Below are positions 11,262 to 23,247 of a stretch of 64,000 bases of DNA, piece after piece. The DNA comes from Zygnema cylindricum (taxonomy: Eukaryota > Streptophyta > Zygnematophyceae > Zygnematales > Zygnemataceae). Numbering within the stretch: the stretch's first letter is position 1; each line of letters starts with the position of its first letter. The DNA is taken from assembly GCA_037447655.1 (NCBI GenBank), contig JBBHKE010000402.1, forward strand, positions 93,126-157,125. Direction: 5' to 3'. The position numbers and the translations under genes are program-made. The notes below the pieces were generated by a model that saw only the letters and a list, made by a program, of their open reading frames with translations, did no database searches and was not told where the DNA came from.

Positions 11262-13510
11262 GGGACGTGTCAAGGCGAACAAAATAGTACTTTATTAACT
11301 AAAAAAAAACGAAACATGGATTAAAATAATCGCGATCGGTCGTAAAATTGTTCTTAGAATAAGACACGGAATGAGATTGTACCTATTTTTGTGTAAAGAT
11401 ATTGATCGCGTATTAAATATACGACATCAAACCCAAATTAGAATTATGAATAAATTAGAGTAAAAGACGTCATTTTGTTGTTTTTATTGAGGAGTTGGTC
11501 TATACAAATAGTATGGAATTTGTGGTACGGAAATAAAGTACAAAATGAGTTCAAAGATGTCACAACGAGGGTGGGGGGGGGAGTGGGGCTTTGATTTTTT
11601 TTTTCATAATCCATTCAGTACAAAAGTACAACGTTATCGTCGTTGGTTATTGCCCCTATAATCATCGATAATTTTTCACGATAAATTAGAAATTTATCAC
11701 GATAAAACGAGTACCGACATACCGAGCTAATACATCGATTATCGATAGGTAATAAAAAAAACATGTCGTTTATTGACAAATGGCTACTAATATGCAACAC
11801 TAGAAATTATAATGTTTAGTAGTAGTTAAAGGCAAAGAGGCATGCATATTTTATATCGTTTCCCAGTGTCGTTAACATTAGTTGAGGATTTTCAACATAA
11901 ACAGACACAACCTAATTAGGGTGAAGTGACATTAAACGAAAAGTGAGGGTGTTTACAAGAGTCGTACCTATCTGTACCACATCGTAACGCTTGTTTTGTT
12001 TTTATTCTCAAAACAACATTATAAAAAATTTCACCAATATTTTGCAAAGGTTCACGAGGTAACGATAATCGTTAGATATTCATCCACGAGGCAATCGCTC
12101 CAATCCGTTTTGTAATTGATTACCCACCTCTTTTAGGTGGCTAATCAATTAGTGAAATCATAGAGCTAAGAGACGCGGATGGTTCTTATCACGTTGGACT
12201 ACCACCGGAAAAAAATACGTGGTACGTAAAAGAACATTTTAGATTAAAATTGGTCGATGTGAATAATCTTTGACTTTTTTAAAATATTCGAGCTTAACTC
12301 ACATGGTACCTCTCAAATCAAAACACGTGGTTTACAAACTCTACACGACGTTCCCTCGTCAAAATTTTACAGCTATTAATATTGACTGTACCATCATTTA
12401 GTTTTACTTGGTTTCCACGCACCCATACCCATTCAAAATGTCCTTTTGACTGCTAATTTTTTTTGCAAGGTTAGTTATGCCCTCATATCACTTCCATGGT
12501 GGTAGTAAATGGCGACAGTCTGATAGATGTGTTCACTTGCTTTGTTTTTTTGTTCGTCTGTTTTTCGAAAAAAGTTTGATTTACAAATTTACAATGTAAT
12601 TTAATATTTTTTTTATGGTACTATAGATTTAGAACTATAAAGTATTGTTTTAAAATTGTCAACGTTTATGTGTTGCGCTGTCCGTAATAAATTTCAGTTT
12701 AACAAATACGGGACAGATTCTTATACGTGGCAGGCTACCCTATATAAAGTCAATAATATAATGCAATATGTTATAAAGTACTATTGTATGCGTACTATAT
12801 TCTTTAAAAGTTAACGTCGATGTGAAAGTTGTTGGTCTCCGACCGATATACAGGACCTCTACTGATTGATAAGCGATAACTATGAGTATCGGTGTTATCG
12901 CGATAAAGTTTTTACCAATACACAACCCTACTATTTTGTAAACGTCATCAATTGTGGCGAGTTTTGTAGTTGTCTACAACCGTCATAAACTACACTCGCG
13001 TATTTATCAGTCACTTTTTAAAGTAACAAGTTAATTGCGTTACATTGGAATGCTAGTACTGAGAATCTTCTCTAAAAACCAAAGTCACAAGACTAAGTTT
13101 CGGTTACATGGGAAAGTGCCTTTAGTGTTACTAATTTCTTCGTCGCTTCAAACACCTTCTCTCAGTACATAATTGGCCGGGTTTTCACATGGAGGCAACC
13201 AATCGAAGGTAATAATATTGGCTATCAATCTCAACGGTTAGATCCATAAGAAGAAAAATATGTATGGAGAAAATATGTTTATAACGATACACGGTGTAAT
13301 GTACCGTACTTCTTATGTACTTCCCCATCATGTCTTGTGGCGGAGTATTGAGTCCTGAACCAAGTATTAATTCCTGAACCAAATTCAAACTTCGTCAGTG
13401 AACTTGAAGATTATGATTGAAATTCCATGGGTTCAATTTCCCCACATAAATCGCAGACCTAAAGAAGCTTATCTAGATAGTGCCGACTCCAAGTTGATAC
13501 AAACCTAAAT
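11262..13510. other. non-coding AT-rich DNA
   Basis: No gene and no complete repeat is recognised. There is a G-rich run near 11570-11581. Around 13275-13285 an isolated ACACGGTGTA resembles one end of the TA-flanked MITE family. Confidence 0.5.
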
Positions 13511-13515
13511 GACTG

Positions 13516-14495
13516 ACACCTTGATAATCACAACTTGTATACAGCTTCACCCCTGTGAAAGAAGACTTTCTGTGTACTCTTTCACCACAGAATGCAAAGC
13601 TTCAACATGTGTTTTCGACAACATTCCCCACTTTGACTTTCCCTTAGAAATGTCGCCACCCTGGCAAGCAAAGACTCTGACCGACTACACCCCTGTGTAG
13701 CGTGGACTCCTTTGAGTCCGCAGAAAAAAGAATCACTCAATTTGCTCCCGTGAGCAATTAGTTATGGGTGGCCAAAGATGGCCTATAAATACAAAAGGTC
13801 ACCTAGAGAGAGGCGCCTCAAACACGCTAAGTCCCTTAACTCCTACTCACAACTACCTACTACTCTACCCTAGGCCAGTAAAAAGAGTTTATAGTGCAAG
13901 AAGGTATAGTGGCCGATTGTACTTCTTGTATGGGCATTGTACAACATGGCTTTCTGGTTACACTTCTCAACTTGGGAGCCATCATTCCTCCTCTCATATT
14001 TTCCGGCGTCCAATGATGTGGCGCCACGTGGCACAGCGCGCCGCTATGTCCGAAAGCCTCCAAATATTCATTCGGGTTTGGCGGTGGCGACGTCGTCCGT
14101 CCGATCATGTATTTTACACGGTAAGATTCGCGTCCGCGAGCGCCGTTTGACTATAAATGTCGTTTCGTTTATTTTGGTGTTTAAGTGAAAGTGACGTTTG
14201 CGTGACACTTTAATTAATCACCGCACCACAAACGTGTATTGTTTTGTTAATTCTTTGATGGTTAAGGCATAAGTCTATAAAGTACTGCGTAGGCCTAGGT
14301 TTAAATCCTGTTTAGAGCAACATTTTGGTAATCTATCAATTTGTTAGTCTGTCTGCCTGTGTCTTTCTCACTATGGCGGCAGCCATGGTGACTCTCTCTC
14401 TATATTCACTCTAGATTCTAAATTAAGAAGTGAATATTAATTACTTCTTTTCAACATAGACAAATACAGACCTTGAAAATACTCACATTTTAACA
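13516..14495 (-). mobile_element. family-A copia LTR (3' LTR of the non-autonomous element)
   Basis: Read on the minus strand, the LTR starts TGTTAAAATGTGAGTATTTT at 14495, directly after a purine-rich tract (GAAAATAAGAGGAG). It shares blocks with the other family-A LTRs: an AGAGAGAGT / GCCATGGCT block and, further on, the TTTTTTCTGCGGACTCAAAG and GCCACGT blocks. The distal end, placed near 13516, is uncertain. A TATA-like stretch lies near 13782-13788 (complement of CTATAAATA). Confidence 0.6.
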
Positions 14496-15908
14496 CTCCT
14501 CTTATTTTCTAGTCTATTTTTCTTTCAACTCACACTTAATAACAAAACACAATTTTTTCTTTTTCTTTTTCGTTTTTCTTTTTCCCTCATAATACTTTAA
14601 GTGAATACCCCTGTATTTGAAACACTTTATTAGATGAAATGAAATAATAATTGTAATACCCATTTTATTTTGCATGCCATTTTTCATAAATCCAAGTTTT
14701 TGGAGCAAGGATTTTATCCACCTCATTCCTTTTTTATCCGAGCAAAATCCATATTCCCACTTGCATTTCAAACAGCCAGCCCCATCCCCAACCTGGAAGA
14801 CATACCCTGATGCTAACCCTTTTACAAGCACACCTTCATTAATGGCATCACTCTCATTAGTGATGTCAAATCTATTTCCCCCCAAATTTATCTTTAAATC
14901 GTGAGTCCCCACTAAGTTCCTCATAAAATCTACATCTTCTGTACTCATATATTTGTACATGAAATTTATCCCATTTTCAGAACTTCCCTCACTCTCTCCC
15001 ATGGAATTCTTTCCACTATCACTTTCTATTTTGATTCCCAAAAAATATTTCTCCTCCCCTTAACCTTTCATTAAATATTCCTCTTCTCCCATATCCTTTG
15101 GAGACCCCTCTAGATTTACTTCTCTCCTTTCCATGGAATCCGTTGAAGTCTCCTCTTTCGACAAATTTTCTGTCACCAAAATATCTATGAAAATATATTC
15201 AATATTTTTACCTTTTTCAAGTACCTCCTTTCTTATTACCTCCCTTATACCTCCAAAAGCACAGTGTTGCTTTCGTGGAATTTTGGTGTGCTTTCCTCTC
15301 TTCCCTATACTACCAGTGTGGAGAAGCTCCGAAATCTCTTCATCCTGTTTTTCCTCTTCCCCTTCTTCCTCCTCATTGACATTCCACCTTCTAATTTCTT
15401 CCAAACAAGGACAGACATTCCCCCATATAGTGACCTGGTTCCCTTCAAAAGAAGCAAACCCTTTCTTTCGAAACTCCCCTTTCTTTTCCTCTTCCTCTCT
15501 TTCCACCAAAATTCCGATAAGGCTTATCGTTTTCTTTCTTCCTCTCATCACTCTTTTGCTAGTCACCATCATTCCTCTCTTGATGCTTCCGCCAGTCACC
15601 ACCAGATGTCAATGCATTCACCCTAAACTTCTCATTCGAAGCTCTAAAGTGTTTTCCCTCACAAGAATCATCCCCATGGTAATGCCCCAGTTCCATGAGG
15701 ACCAATTCATTTTTTGCATACGGTTAATGATGTTTTCATACTCATCTGGAAGTTTTATGATTAGTGCGTCAATTTTTCTCTCTCGGATTTTACATATCCC
15801 GCACTACCAAGCTCAATATGCAACGCAACAATATCATTACAAAACTCTATCATTTTACCGCCTTTATAAACATAGACCTCTATTTCCTGTTTTACTTATT
15901 GCTATTGC
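14496..15908 (-). pseudogene. non-autonomous copia derivative (gag joined to RT tail and RNase H remnants)
   Basis: The minus-strand product runs from a Gag C-terminal part (about 15905-15350, lysine- and glutamate-rich, with a damaged CCHC knuckle whose second Cys is a stop in that frame) through an acidic linker (15350-15060). It then goes directly into a reverse-transcriptase tail fragment (motif EKYFLGIKIESD, near 15050) and an RNase H fragment (near 14880-14700). Protease, integrase and most of RT are absent. The same gag-to-RT-tail junction occurs in the plus-strand copy at 49371-51171, so the deletion predates both insertions. The 5' end is truncated at about 15908, where the sequence switches to family-B RNase H. 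Confidence 0.7.
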
Positions 15909-18900
15909 TGCCTCTGTATTGCTCCTTCTCAATTTGCCTTTTTTAGGATTCTGCAGACTTCTACTCAGGTGTCCCACAACTGCTGCAATGTCGGGTCTTG
16001 TAAAGTTCATAAAATATATAAGACTTCGAACTAGATGTCTATATGGCTTTGAAGCCATAAACTCTTCCTCCCCTGTTAGTAGATTCTCACAAACCATTAT
16101 GCTTGAGTTTGACACAATTCCTTCCAATTTCTGCGTGAATTCCATAGGAGATATATATCCTTTCACATCTTTCATTTCAAATATTTCCAGGATGTTATCT
16201 ATTGCTTTATTCTAAGTCAACATAATCAACCTTTTGTTTCTATCTCTTTCTATCTGTAAACCTAAGATATACTTGGCCTCTCCGAGGTCCTTCAACTCAA
16301 ACCTAGACCTTAAAGCCGCTTTAATGCGGTTTCTTTCATCCATTGACTTACTTATTAATAATAGATCATCCGTATATACAGCAATGTAAATTATCCTATC
16401 CTCCCTTTGTAGAACATATACAGAATGATCTGAGCTAGTTTTCTTAAAACTTAGCCCAGTCAAAAACTCATCTAACTTCAAATTCCAATGTCCAAGGGCT
16501 TGTTTCAGCCCATACAAAGATTTCATCAGTTTGCACACCAATTCCTCCTTTCCTTTTTCTACATACATATTAGGTTGTTTCATGTAGATGGTCTCTTCTA
16601 ATTCTCCATGCAAAAAAGCCGTTTTAACATCTATTTGTTGTATTTCCATATTTTCTATAGCCGCTAGACTTAGCTAGATTATGACAGTTGGAAATCTAAC
16701 AACTGGAGAGAAGGTTTCTTCAAAATCAATACCTTCTTTTTGATTATACCCCTTGGCCACTAGTGTGGCCTTATACCTTTCAATGGTGTTGTCCGGGTTC
16801 AACTTTACCTTGAATACCCATTTGGTGCCGATGGCTTTTCTGCCTGGGGGAAGATCCACTAGCTCCCACGTCACTGCCTCCATAATAGATTTCATTTCAT
16901 CTTTCGCCACCTCGATCCAATGATTTCTCTCAGGTGATGTAAAGGCCTCTTGAATTGTTAGAGGCTCCTCTGTGCTGCAAAAAAAACAAAGTGAGAGATT
17001 GCTTGCAGACGCTTGCTAGATCTCTTTCCCCCCGGAAATTCTAAGGCTAAAATTGTCAGAAGTCTCCCATTTGACTACCTTTAATGATCCGCGACCTTTG
17101 GTGTAACAGTTTGTTCCGCCTGAGCTGGAACTTGTTATCAAGCCTCTTTTGAAGTCATTAAGGGAACTGAAGGAAGAGGATTCCCATTTGGCTGTGGAAA
17201 GTAAACCCGCAGCGTGTGGTGAAAAATGACATATTTCTGGTTTTCCTTTGTCGGTTTGTCTGGAACTTGAAAAGAGTCAACCGAATCCATCTCATCTTTA
17301 ATCTGGATTTTTCTAGAGAAAACAACTTTTTGTTTCTCAAATACAAAATCTCTATAACCTTTTTTACTATCATCATACCCCATGAAAAATCCTGGTAAGC
17401 CCTTACCATCCATTTTCCATCTACCCTGTGAAGTATCTATAATAAAACATTTGCTGCCAAAGATCTTAAAGTGACTAACATCAGGTTTTTCTCTTGTCCA
17501 AAGCTCAAAAGGTGTAGTGCTAATAGATCTAGAAGCAATTCTATTTTTAATATAAACAGCGCAGTTGAGTGTTTCAGCCCAAAATTTCAAATCTAGCTGT
17601 TTATCTATAAGCATGGACTGAGCACTTTCGGTCACTATCCTATTTAATCTCTCAGAAACACCATTCTGCTTCGCTGAATATGGAACTGTAAGATTGTGAC
17701 CGATACCTTCTTGAAGGAGAAACTCTTTGAATTCCTTTGATGTATATTCTCCCCCATTGTCCGATCTCAACACCAAGATTGGAACTCCATGAAGCTTTTC
17801 CACCCACGCTTTGTAGTGTTTGAAGTGAGTAAACACTTCACTTTTATGTTCTATGAAGTAAACTTTGGTATATCTCGAGTTGTTGTCTGTAAATGTAACC
17901 ATATAGTGGACGCCTCTAGCGGAAGCCACTTGTGAAGGACCGAGAACATCAAAATGTATTAGCTGCAAAACTTTCTAAGATCTGTGGTCTATTTTTTGTG
18001 GAAATGGCAATTTGTGGATCTTGCCAAGTGAACAACCATCACATGATTTTATAGGATGGGAACTGAGAGAAACTCCCTCGACTTTTACCGAATTCACCAT
18101 TTTTTTAAGGCTATCATAATTCATATGTCCTAATCTTTTATGCCACAACTCATTATCCGATCGGACACTAGAGTAGAGAACATCATTTTCTTTATATTCA
18201 ACCATGTCTATCAGGTCCATTTTGCTAACATATCTAGTTCTTGTTACTGCTACTTTCCCTTTCTTGCTAACAACCTATCTTCCTCTTTTGAGAATGACTT
18301 CAAAGCCTTTGATCTCCACTAATGATGTAGAAAAAAGATGATTTTTCTTAAAGTCTAGAAGAAACAAAACATTGTGAAGGGTTCTTTCTACCGACTTTCC
18401 CCCCACATCTACTATCAAAGATACATCACCTTGAGTTGAGGTTTGAACACTCATGCCACAAGCATAGTAGATACTTTTTGGAGATGTTTGCTGCAGATTC
18501 GTAAAAGCCGCTTTGTTCCAACACATGTGGGTAGACGCTCCAGTGTCCATGATCCATCCTGCATCTTTAGGACCCTCCATGGCTGCCGCCATAGCAAATA
18601 ACTCCGCATCCTTTTCATCTTTGAAGCTTAAAGACTTATCTACATCAGTTCCATAAGCTGAAAAAAGAGCATTTCCACGTGTAGGATTCCTAGAGAAGCC
18701 TTTGTGGTATTGGCTTTGCTGCCAACCTGGCCTGTATAAACCTGTCTCATTAGCTTTTTTCTGCTCAGGACAGTACCTGTATCCATAACCCTTCTCGGAA
18801 AAATAAAAACAAGTAGTAGAAGACGGCCTATTTTGCCTCTGATTGTACTGACTAAACTGATTCTGATTCTGGTTAAACTGAATCCTGCTCTGATTAATAT

Positions 18901-19504
18901 GATTTTTTTTGTCAAAGTTTGTTGCAAATGCTTCAACCTTTCCCTCTCTTTCAAGGAGTTTAGTATTAGTTTCTTCTTCCAATATAACATTATATGCTAA
19001 CTGAAATGACCAGCGAGCTTTTTCATGACTTTTCAACTGAACAGACACTCTCTTCATGCTACTAGGGAGACCTCTTATAAGCAAAGCTGCTTGTTGAAAA
19101 TTAGGAAATGACCCCCAGCAGTAGAGTGAGCATCAATGAGTACACGAAAATTGTCACAATACTCAACCATAGTACCCCCCGAGTATTTGTATCCCCAAAT
19201 TTTTCCTGCCACCAAAAGCTCCTCTTGAACATTCGCTTTCTCAAAAGCGGATTTCAGTGATGTCCAAATCTCGCTCGCCTTCCTCATTTTCAGTCGAGAC
19301 ATGACCAAATTTTCTGAAATACAAAGAATTAGATTGTTCCTTGCCATTGAATTCTTCTTTGCCCAACTTGGATCTGTTTCATCCAGAGAGCCATCGAAGA
19401 CCCCCAATAAGTCAGCGGTTTTAAACGATGATTCAACCATCGCCGCCTAGTAAGCATACTTTTGGCGATTAAAGATAGGAATTCTTGACGAAAGGCCCAT
19501 AACC
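15909..19504 (-). pseudogene. family-B copia gag-pol, degraded
   Basis: The order on the minus strand is Gag (19503-19080), a linker with a damaged CCHC knuckle (near 18810), protease with WIMDTGAST (catalytic GAC at 18546-18544), GAG-pre-integrase with WHKRLGHMNY and CDGC (18160-18010), integrase core with SDNGGEY (near 17760) and ERLNR (near 17645), and RT (16910-16210). RT has YTDD in place of the usual YVDD (near 16370). Part of RNase H follows (16175-15909), ending at a junction with another element. Several in-frame stops and frameshifts make it non-functional. The missing RNase H end and 3' LTR were lost at that junction. Confidence 0.85.
19494..19504 (-). other. primer-binding site, half-tRNA type
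   Basis: On the minus strand GGTTATGGGCC follows the LTR terminus. It is complementary to the anticodon arm (GGCCCATAACC) of initiator tRNA-Met, the mode known for Drosophila copia. It overlaps the gag reading frame. Confidence 0.55.
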
Positions 19505-20451
19505 TGTTGTTCTACAACCACAGTTGCAGAGGGAGAACCAACAGTAGTAGTGGAGGTAGACATCTAAAAACAGCAGAAACTATCAAAACACCTACTCAAC
19601 AACCAGCTTTGAACTAACACAAAATATGACTCACAAATCCAATATTACTCAAACTTTCCACAGTGATACAAAATACAGTAAACTGCTAATTCCCAAAATT
19701 GCAGCTCAAATGACTTATTATACCTTAAGATATGATGTTTAGACGTTTCCCAAAAATTGCCCTTAGATAATCATATTCTCAAAGTTGGATGCTACAAAAT
19801 TGGCTAAGTCCTAAGTTATATACTAACACTGTGTATCTACTGATCAACACTTATTTAGGAAACCGTTACTACGGTTATCATCCTAACTAAAGACAAAGCA
19901 TTTTACCTGTACGTCACTGTACCTCAAAACCGTGATTATTACTTTCTAAAAACCTGATTAATGGAACAATATTTTTTATTCCAATAAACTACAAAACAAT
20001 GTTGTTCATATAATTCAGGATATAAAACCGTACACGCAAACCTTCCAACCGTACAAACAACGTTCCAACTGCTTAGTCAACAGTACTCGCTAAAGTTCAG
20101 TCAAATGTGGTTCTGTAGTACGAAGCACCTGAGTGCTTCGTCACTTGTGGTCCCACGCGAATCACGCTTGTGGTCCCTGGTGAATCGAGTCCGTTAAAAC
20201 AAATTCAATCGACGATGGTACTTGCAAACTTTACCATATATTTCCGGAATGCCCGGTTCAGATCCCGTACGTCCGATCCAGAGAATCGAATCGTCAACTG
20301 CGTGACACGTATGGCTGACAGTCAACGCTACTCCGAAAAACCTGAATACGTTCTTTTGCCGACCCGTGTCCCTGCAAAAGTACTATACACTCTACTGTAC
20401 TTTTTGCTACTGTAACGCTAATAATGGTAAGTATTACAGTGGACTACTTGT
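19505..20451 (-). mobile_element. family-B copia 5' LTR
   Basis: Lies directly upstream of the minus-strand family-B gag. The inner end reads GTAGAACAACA and is followed by a GGTTATGGGCC primer-binding site (complement of 19504-19494). The Gag ATG (complement of 19561-19563) is inside the LTR. The outer end is taken as the point where homology with the second copy ends (GACTACTTG). No TG terminus is obvious there. Confidence 0.6.
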
Positions 20452-22078
20452 CTGTAAATGTAACCATATAGTGGACGCCTCTAGCGGAAGCCACTTGTGA
20501 AGGACCGAGAACATCAAAATGTATTAGCTGCAAAACTTTCTAAGATCTGTGGTCTATTTTTTGTGGAAATGGCAATTTGTGGATCTTGCCAAGTGAACAA
20601 CCATCACATGATTTTATAGGATGGGAACTGAGAGAAACCCCCTCAACTTTTCCCGAATTCACCATTTTTTTAGGGCTATCATAATTCATATGTCCTAATC
20701 TTTTATACCACAACTCATTATCCGATTCGACACTAGAGTAGAGAACTTCATTTTCTTTATATTCAGCCATGTCCATCCGGTACATTTTGCTAGCATCTCT
20801 AGTTCCTGTTACTGCTACTTTCCCTTTCTTGCTAACAACCTGTCTACCTCCTCTCATAATGACTTCAAAGCCTTTGCTCTCCACTAATGATGTAGAAAAA
20901 ATATTTTTCTTAAAGACTGAAACAAACAAAACTTTTTGAAGGGTTCTTTCTACCAACTTTCCCCCCACATCTGCCATCAAAGATACATCACCCTGAGCTG
21001 AGGTTTGAACACTCATGCCACAAGCATAGTAAATACTCTTTGGAGATGTTTGTTGCAAATTTGTAAAAGCCGCCTTGTTCTAACTCAAATGGGCAAACGC
21101 TTCGTGTCCATGATCCATCCTGCATCCTTAGGACCCTTTATGGCTGCCCCCTTAGCAAATTATTCCGCATCCTTTGTCTTATTGAAGCTTAAAGACACAT
21201 TTGCATCAGTTGTAGAAGCTAAAAAAAAAGTATTTCCACGGGTAGGATTCCTATAGAAGCCTCTGTGATATTGGCTTTGCTTCCAACCTAGCATGTATAA
21301 ACCTGTCTTATTAGCCTTTTTCAACTTAGGACAGTACCTGTATCCATGACCCTTCTCAAAACAATAAAAGCAAGTAGTAGAAGATGGCCTATTTTGCCTC
21401 TAATTATACTGAGTAAACCTGATTCTGATTTGGTTAAACTGGCTCTTATTTTGATTAATGTGGTTTCTTTTGTCAAAGTTTGTGGAAGAAGCTTCAACCT
21501 TTTCTTCTCCTTCAAGGAGTTTAGTATTAGTCTCTTCTTCCAATATAAGATTATATGCTAACTGAAATGACCAGCTAGCTTTATCATGACTTTTTAACAG
21601 AACAAACACACCCTTCCTGCTACTAGGGAGACCTCTAATAACCAAAGCTGCCTGTTGAAACTCAAGAAATGACCCCACACCAAAAGAGTGAGCATCAATG
21701 AGTGCACGAAAATTGTCACAATACTCAACCATAGTACCCCCCGAGTATTTGTATCCCCAAATTTTTCCAGCCACCAAAAGCTCCTCTTGAATATTTGCTT
21801 TCTCAAAATCGGATTTCAATGATGTCCAAATCTCGCTTGCCTTCTTCATTTTGAGTCAAGACATGACCAAATTTTCTGAAAAACAATGAATTAGATTGTT
21901 CCTTGCCATTGAATTCTTTTTCGCCCAAGTTCGATCTGTTTCATCTAGGGAGCCATCCAAGACCCCCAATAAGTCAGCAGTTTCTAACGACGATTCAACC
22001 ATCGCCGCCTAGTAAGCATACTTTTGGCAATTGAAGATAGGAATTCTTGACGAAAGGCCCTTCACCTAATGTTCTACA
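20452..22078 (-). pseudogene. second copy of family-B copia 5' half (gag, protease, start of integrase)
   Basis: Homologous to 17884-19504 along its whole length, in the same orientation: Gag (21850-21400), damaged knuckle, protease region (its DTG segment altered near 21100) and GAG-pre-integrase (20760-20580). It ends at exactly the TCTGTAAATG sequence that is internal to integrase in the first copy. Near the join the two copies are almost identical, while elsewhere substitutions and small indels are common. Confidence 0.8.
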
Positions 22079-23034
22079 ACCAGCGTTGCAGGAGGAGAAC
22101 CAGCAGTAGTAGTGGAAGTAGACATGAAAAACAACAAAAACTATCAATGTACATACTCAACAGCCAACTTTGAACTGACACAAATTATGACTCAAAATGC
22201 TAATATGCTTTAACTTTTCCACAATGATACACAATACAATAAACTTACAATTACCAAAATTTAATTCCATATGAAGAAGTAAACCATAAGATATGATGTT
22301 TTGAAGTTTCCCAAAAACTGCCCTCATAAAATCATATTCCCAAAACTGGATACTACAAAATTGGCTAAGTCCTAAGTTATATACTCACACTGTGCATCTA
22401 CTGATCTACACTTATATGGGTAACCGTTACTATGGTTATTATCCTGACTTACGAGAAAGCATCCTACTTGTACATCAGTATATCTTAAAACCCTAATTAT
22501 TATGTTCTAAAATCTTAATTAATGGAACTCTATTTTTTTTTATAACACTAAACTACAAACCAATGTTATTCGGATATTAACAGATATTGAACCGTACACA
22601 AAACGTTCCAACCGTACAGAAAACGTTCTAAATGCTTAGTCAGTGGTAATGACTAAAGTCCAGCCGAATGTTATCGTGTAGTACGAAACACCTGAGTGCT
22701 TCATCACTTGTGGTCCCACGCGAATCACGCTTGTGGTCCCTCGTGAATCACGCTTGTGGTCTCGGGCGAATCGCGTCCGTTGGAGCAAATTCGATCGATA
22801 ATGGTACCGTCGAACTATACCATATGTTTCCTGAATACCCGGGTCAGATCATGTACGTCCGATCATGTTAATCGAATCGTCAACTGTTTGACACGTATGG
22901 CTGACAGTCGGCGCCACTCCCAAAAACCTGTATACGTTCTTTCGCCGACACGTGTCCCTACAAAAGTACGATACACTCTACTGTACAATTTGCTACAGTA
23001 ACGCTAATAAATGTAAGTATTATAGTAGACTACT
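22079..23034 (-). mobile_element. family-B copia 5' LTR, second copy
   Basis: Aligned with 19505-20451. The inner primer-site region is mutated (the complement reads GGTGAAGGGCC instead of GGTTATGGGCC). It contains repeated TTGTGGTC-CACGCGAATCACGC blocks near 22710-22760. It ends with the same GACTACTTG boundary. Confidence 0.6.
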
Positions 23035-23109
23035 TGGAAAATATCCTAAGTTGTTTTTAGCCCTATTTCCTGAAATATAGATTTATAAATTACAACAGAA
23101 GCAGCACAA

Positions 23110-23232
23110 CGGTGCACTTAGACTATCAGTTTACCTTTTTGGGCAGCAGTGGTCGTGGCTTGAAGTGGGTTAGTTAAGAACTATCTAGAGGCTTCTTGAA
23201 TTTTGTAGTCCAATAAAGGACACAGAATTACA
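23110..23232 (+). mobile_element. family-A LTR, 3' end only
   Basis: Last part of a family-A LTR (CAGTGGTCGTGGCTTGAAGT block, then the GACACAGAATTACA terminus). Its 5' portion is missing at the junction with the minus-strand family-B LTR. The Gag start codon, ATG in other copies, reads ATA here. Confidence 0.65.
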
Positions 23233-23247
23233 GGTTATAGGCCCACC
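23233..23247 (+). other. primer-binding site, half-tRNA type
   Basis: GGTTATAGGCCCACC, complementary with one mismatch to the anticodon arm of plant initiator tRNA-Met. It follows the LTR terminus and encodes part of the conserved Gag motif VIGPPSR. Confidence 0.6.

Noticed and set aside
13764-14150. Plus-strand 128-codon frame
   Set aside because: Lies within a family-A LTR (minus orientation) that shares blocks with other LTR copies. No domain is seen.
15133-16215. Long plus-strand open frame of 360 codons
   Set aside because: It is antisense to the minus-strand copia derivative and RNase H, whose encoded motifs are recognisable. The plus-strand product is Ser/Phe-rich with no family resemblance, a typical reverse-strand shadow.
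15909-19504. Family-B copia as a functional element
   Set aside because: Multiple stops, a YTDD variant and a missing RNase H end and 3' LTR.
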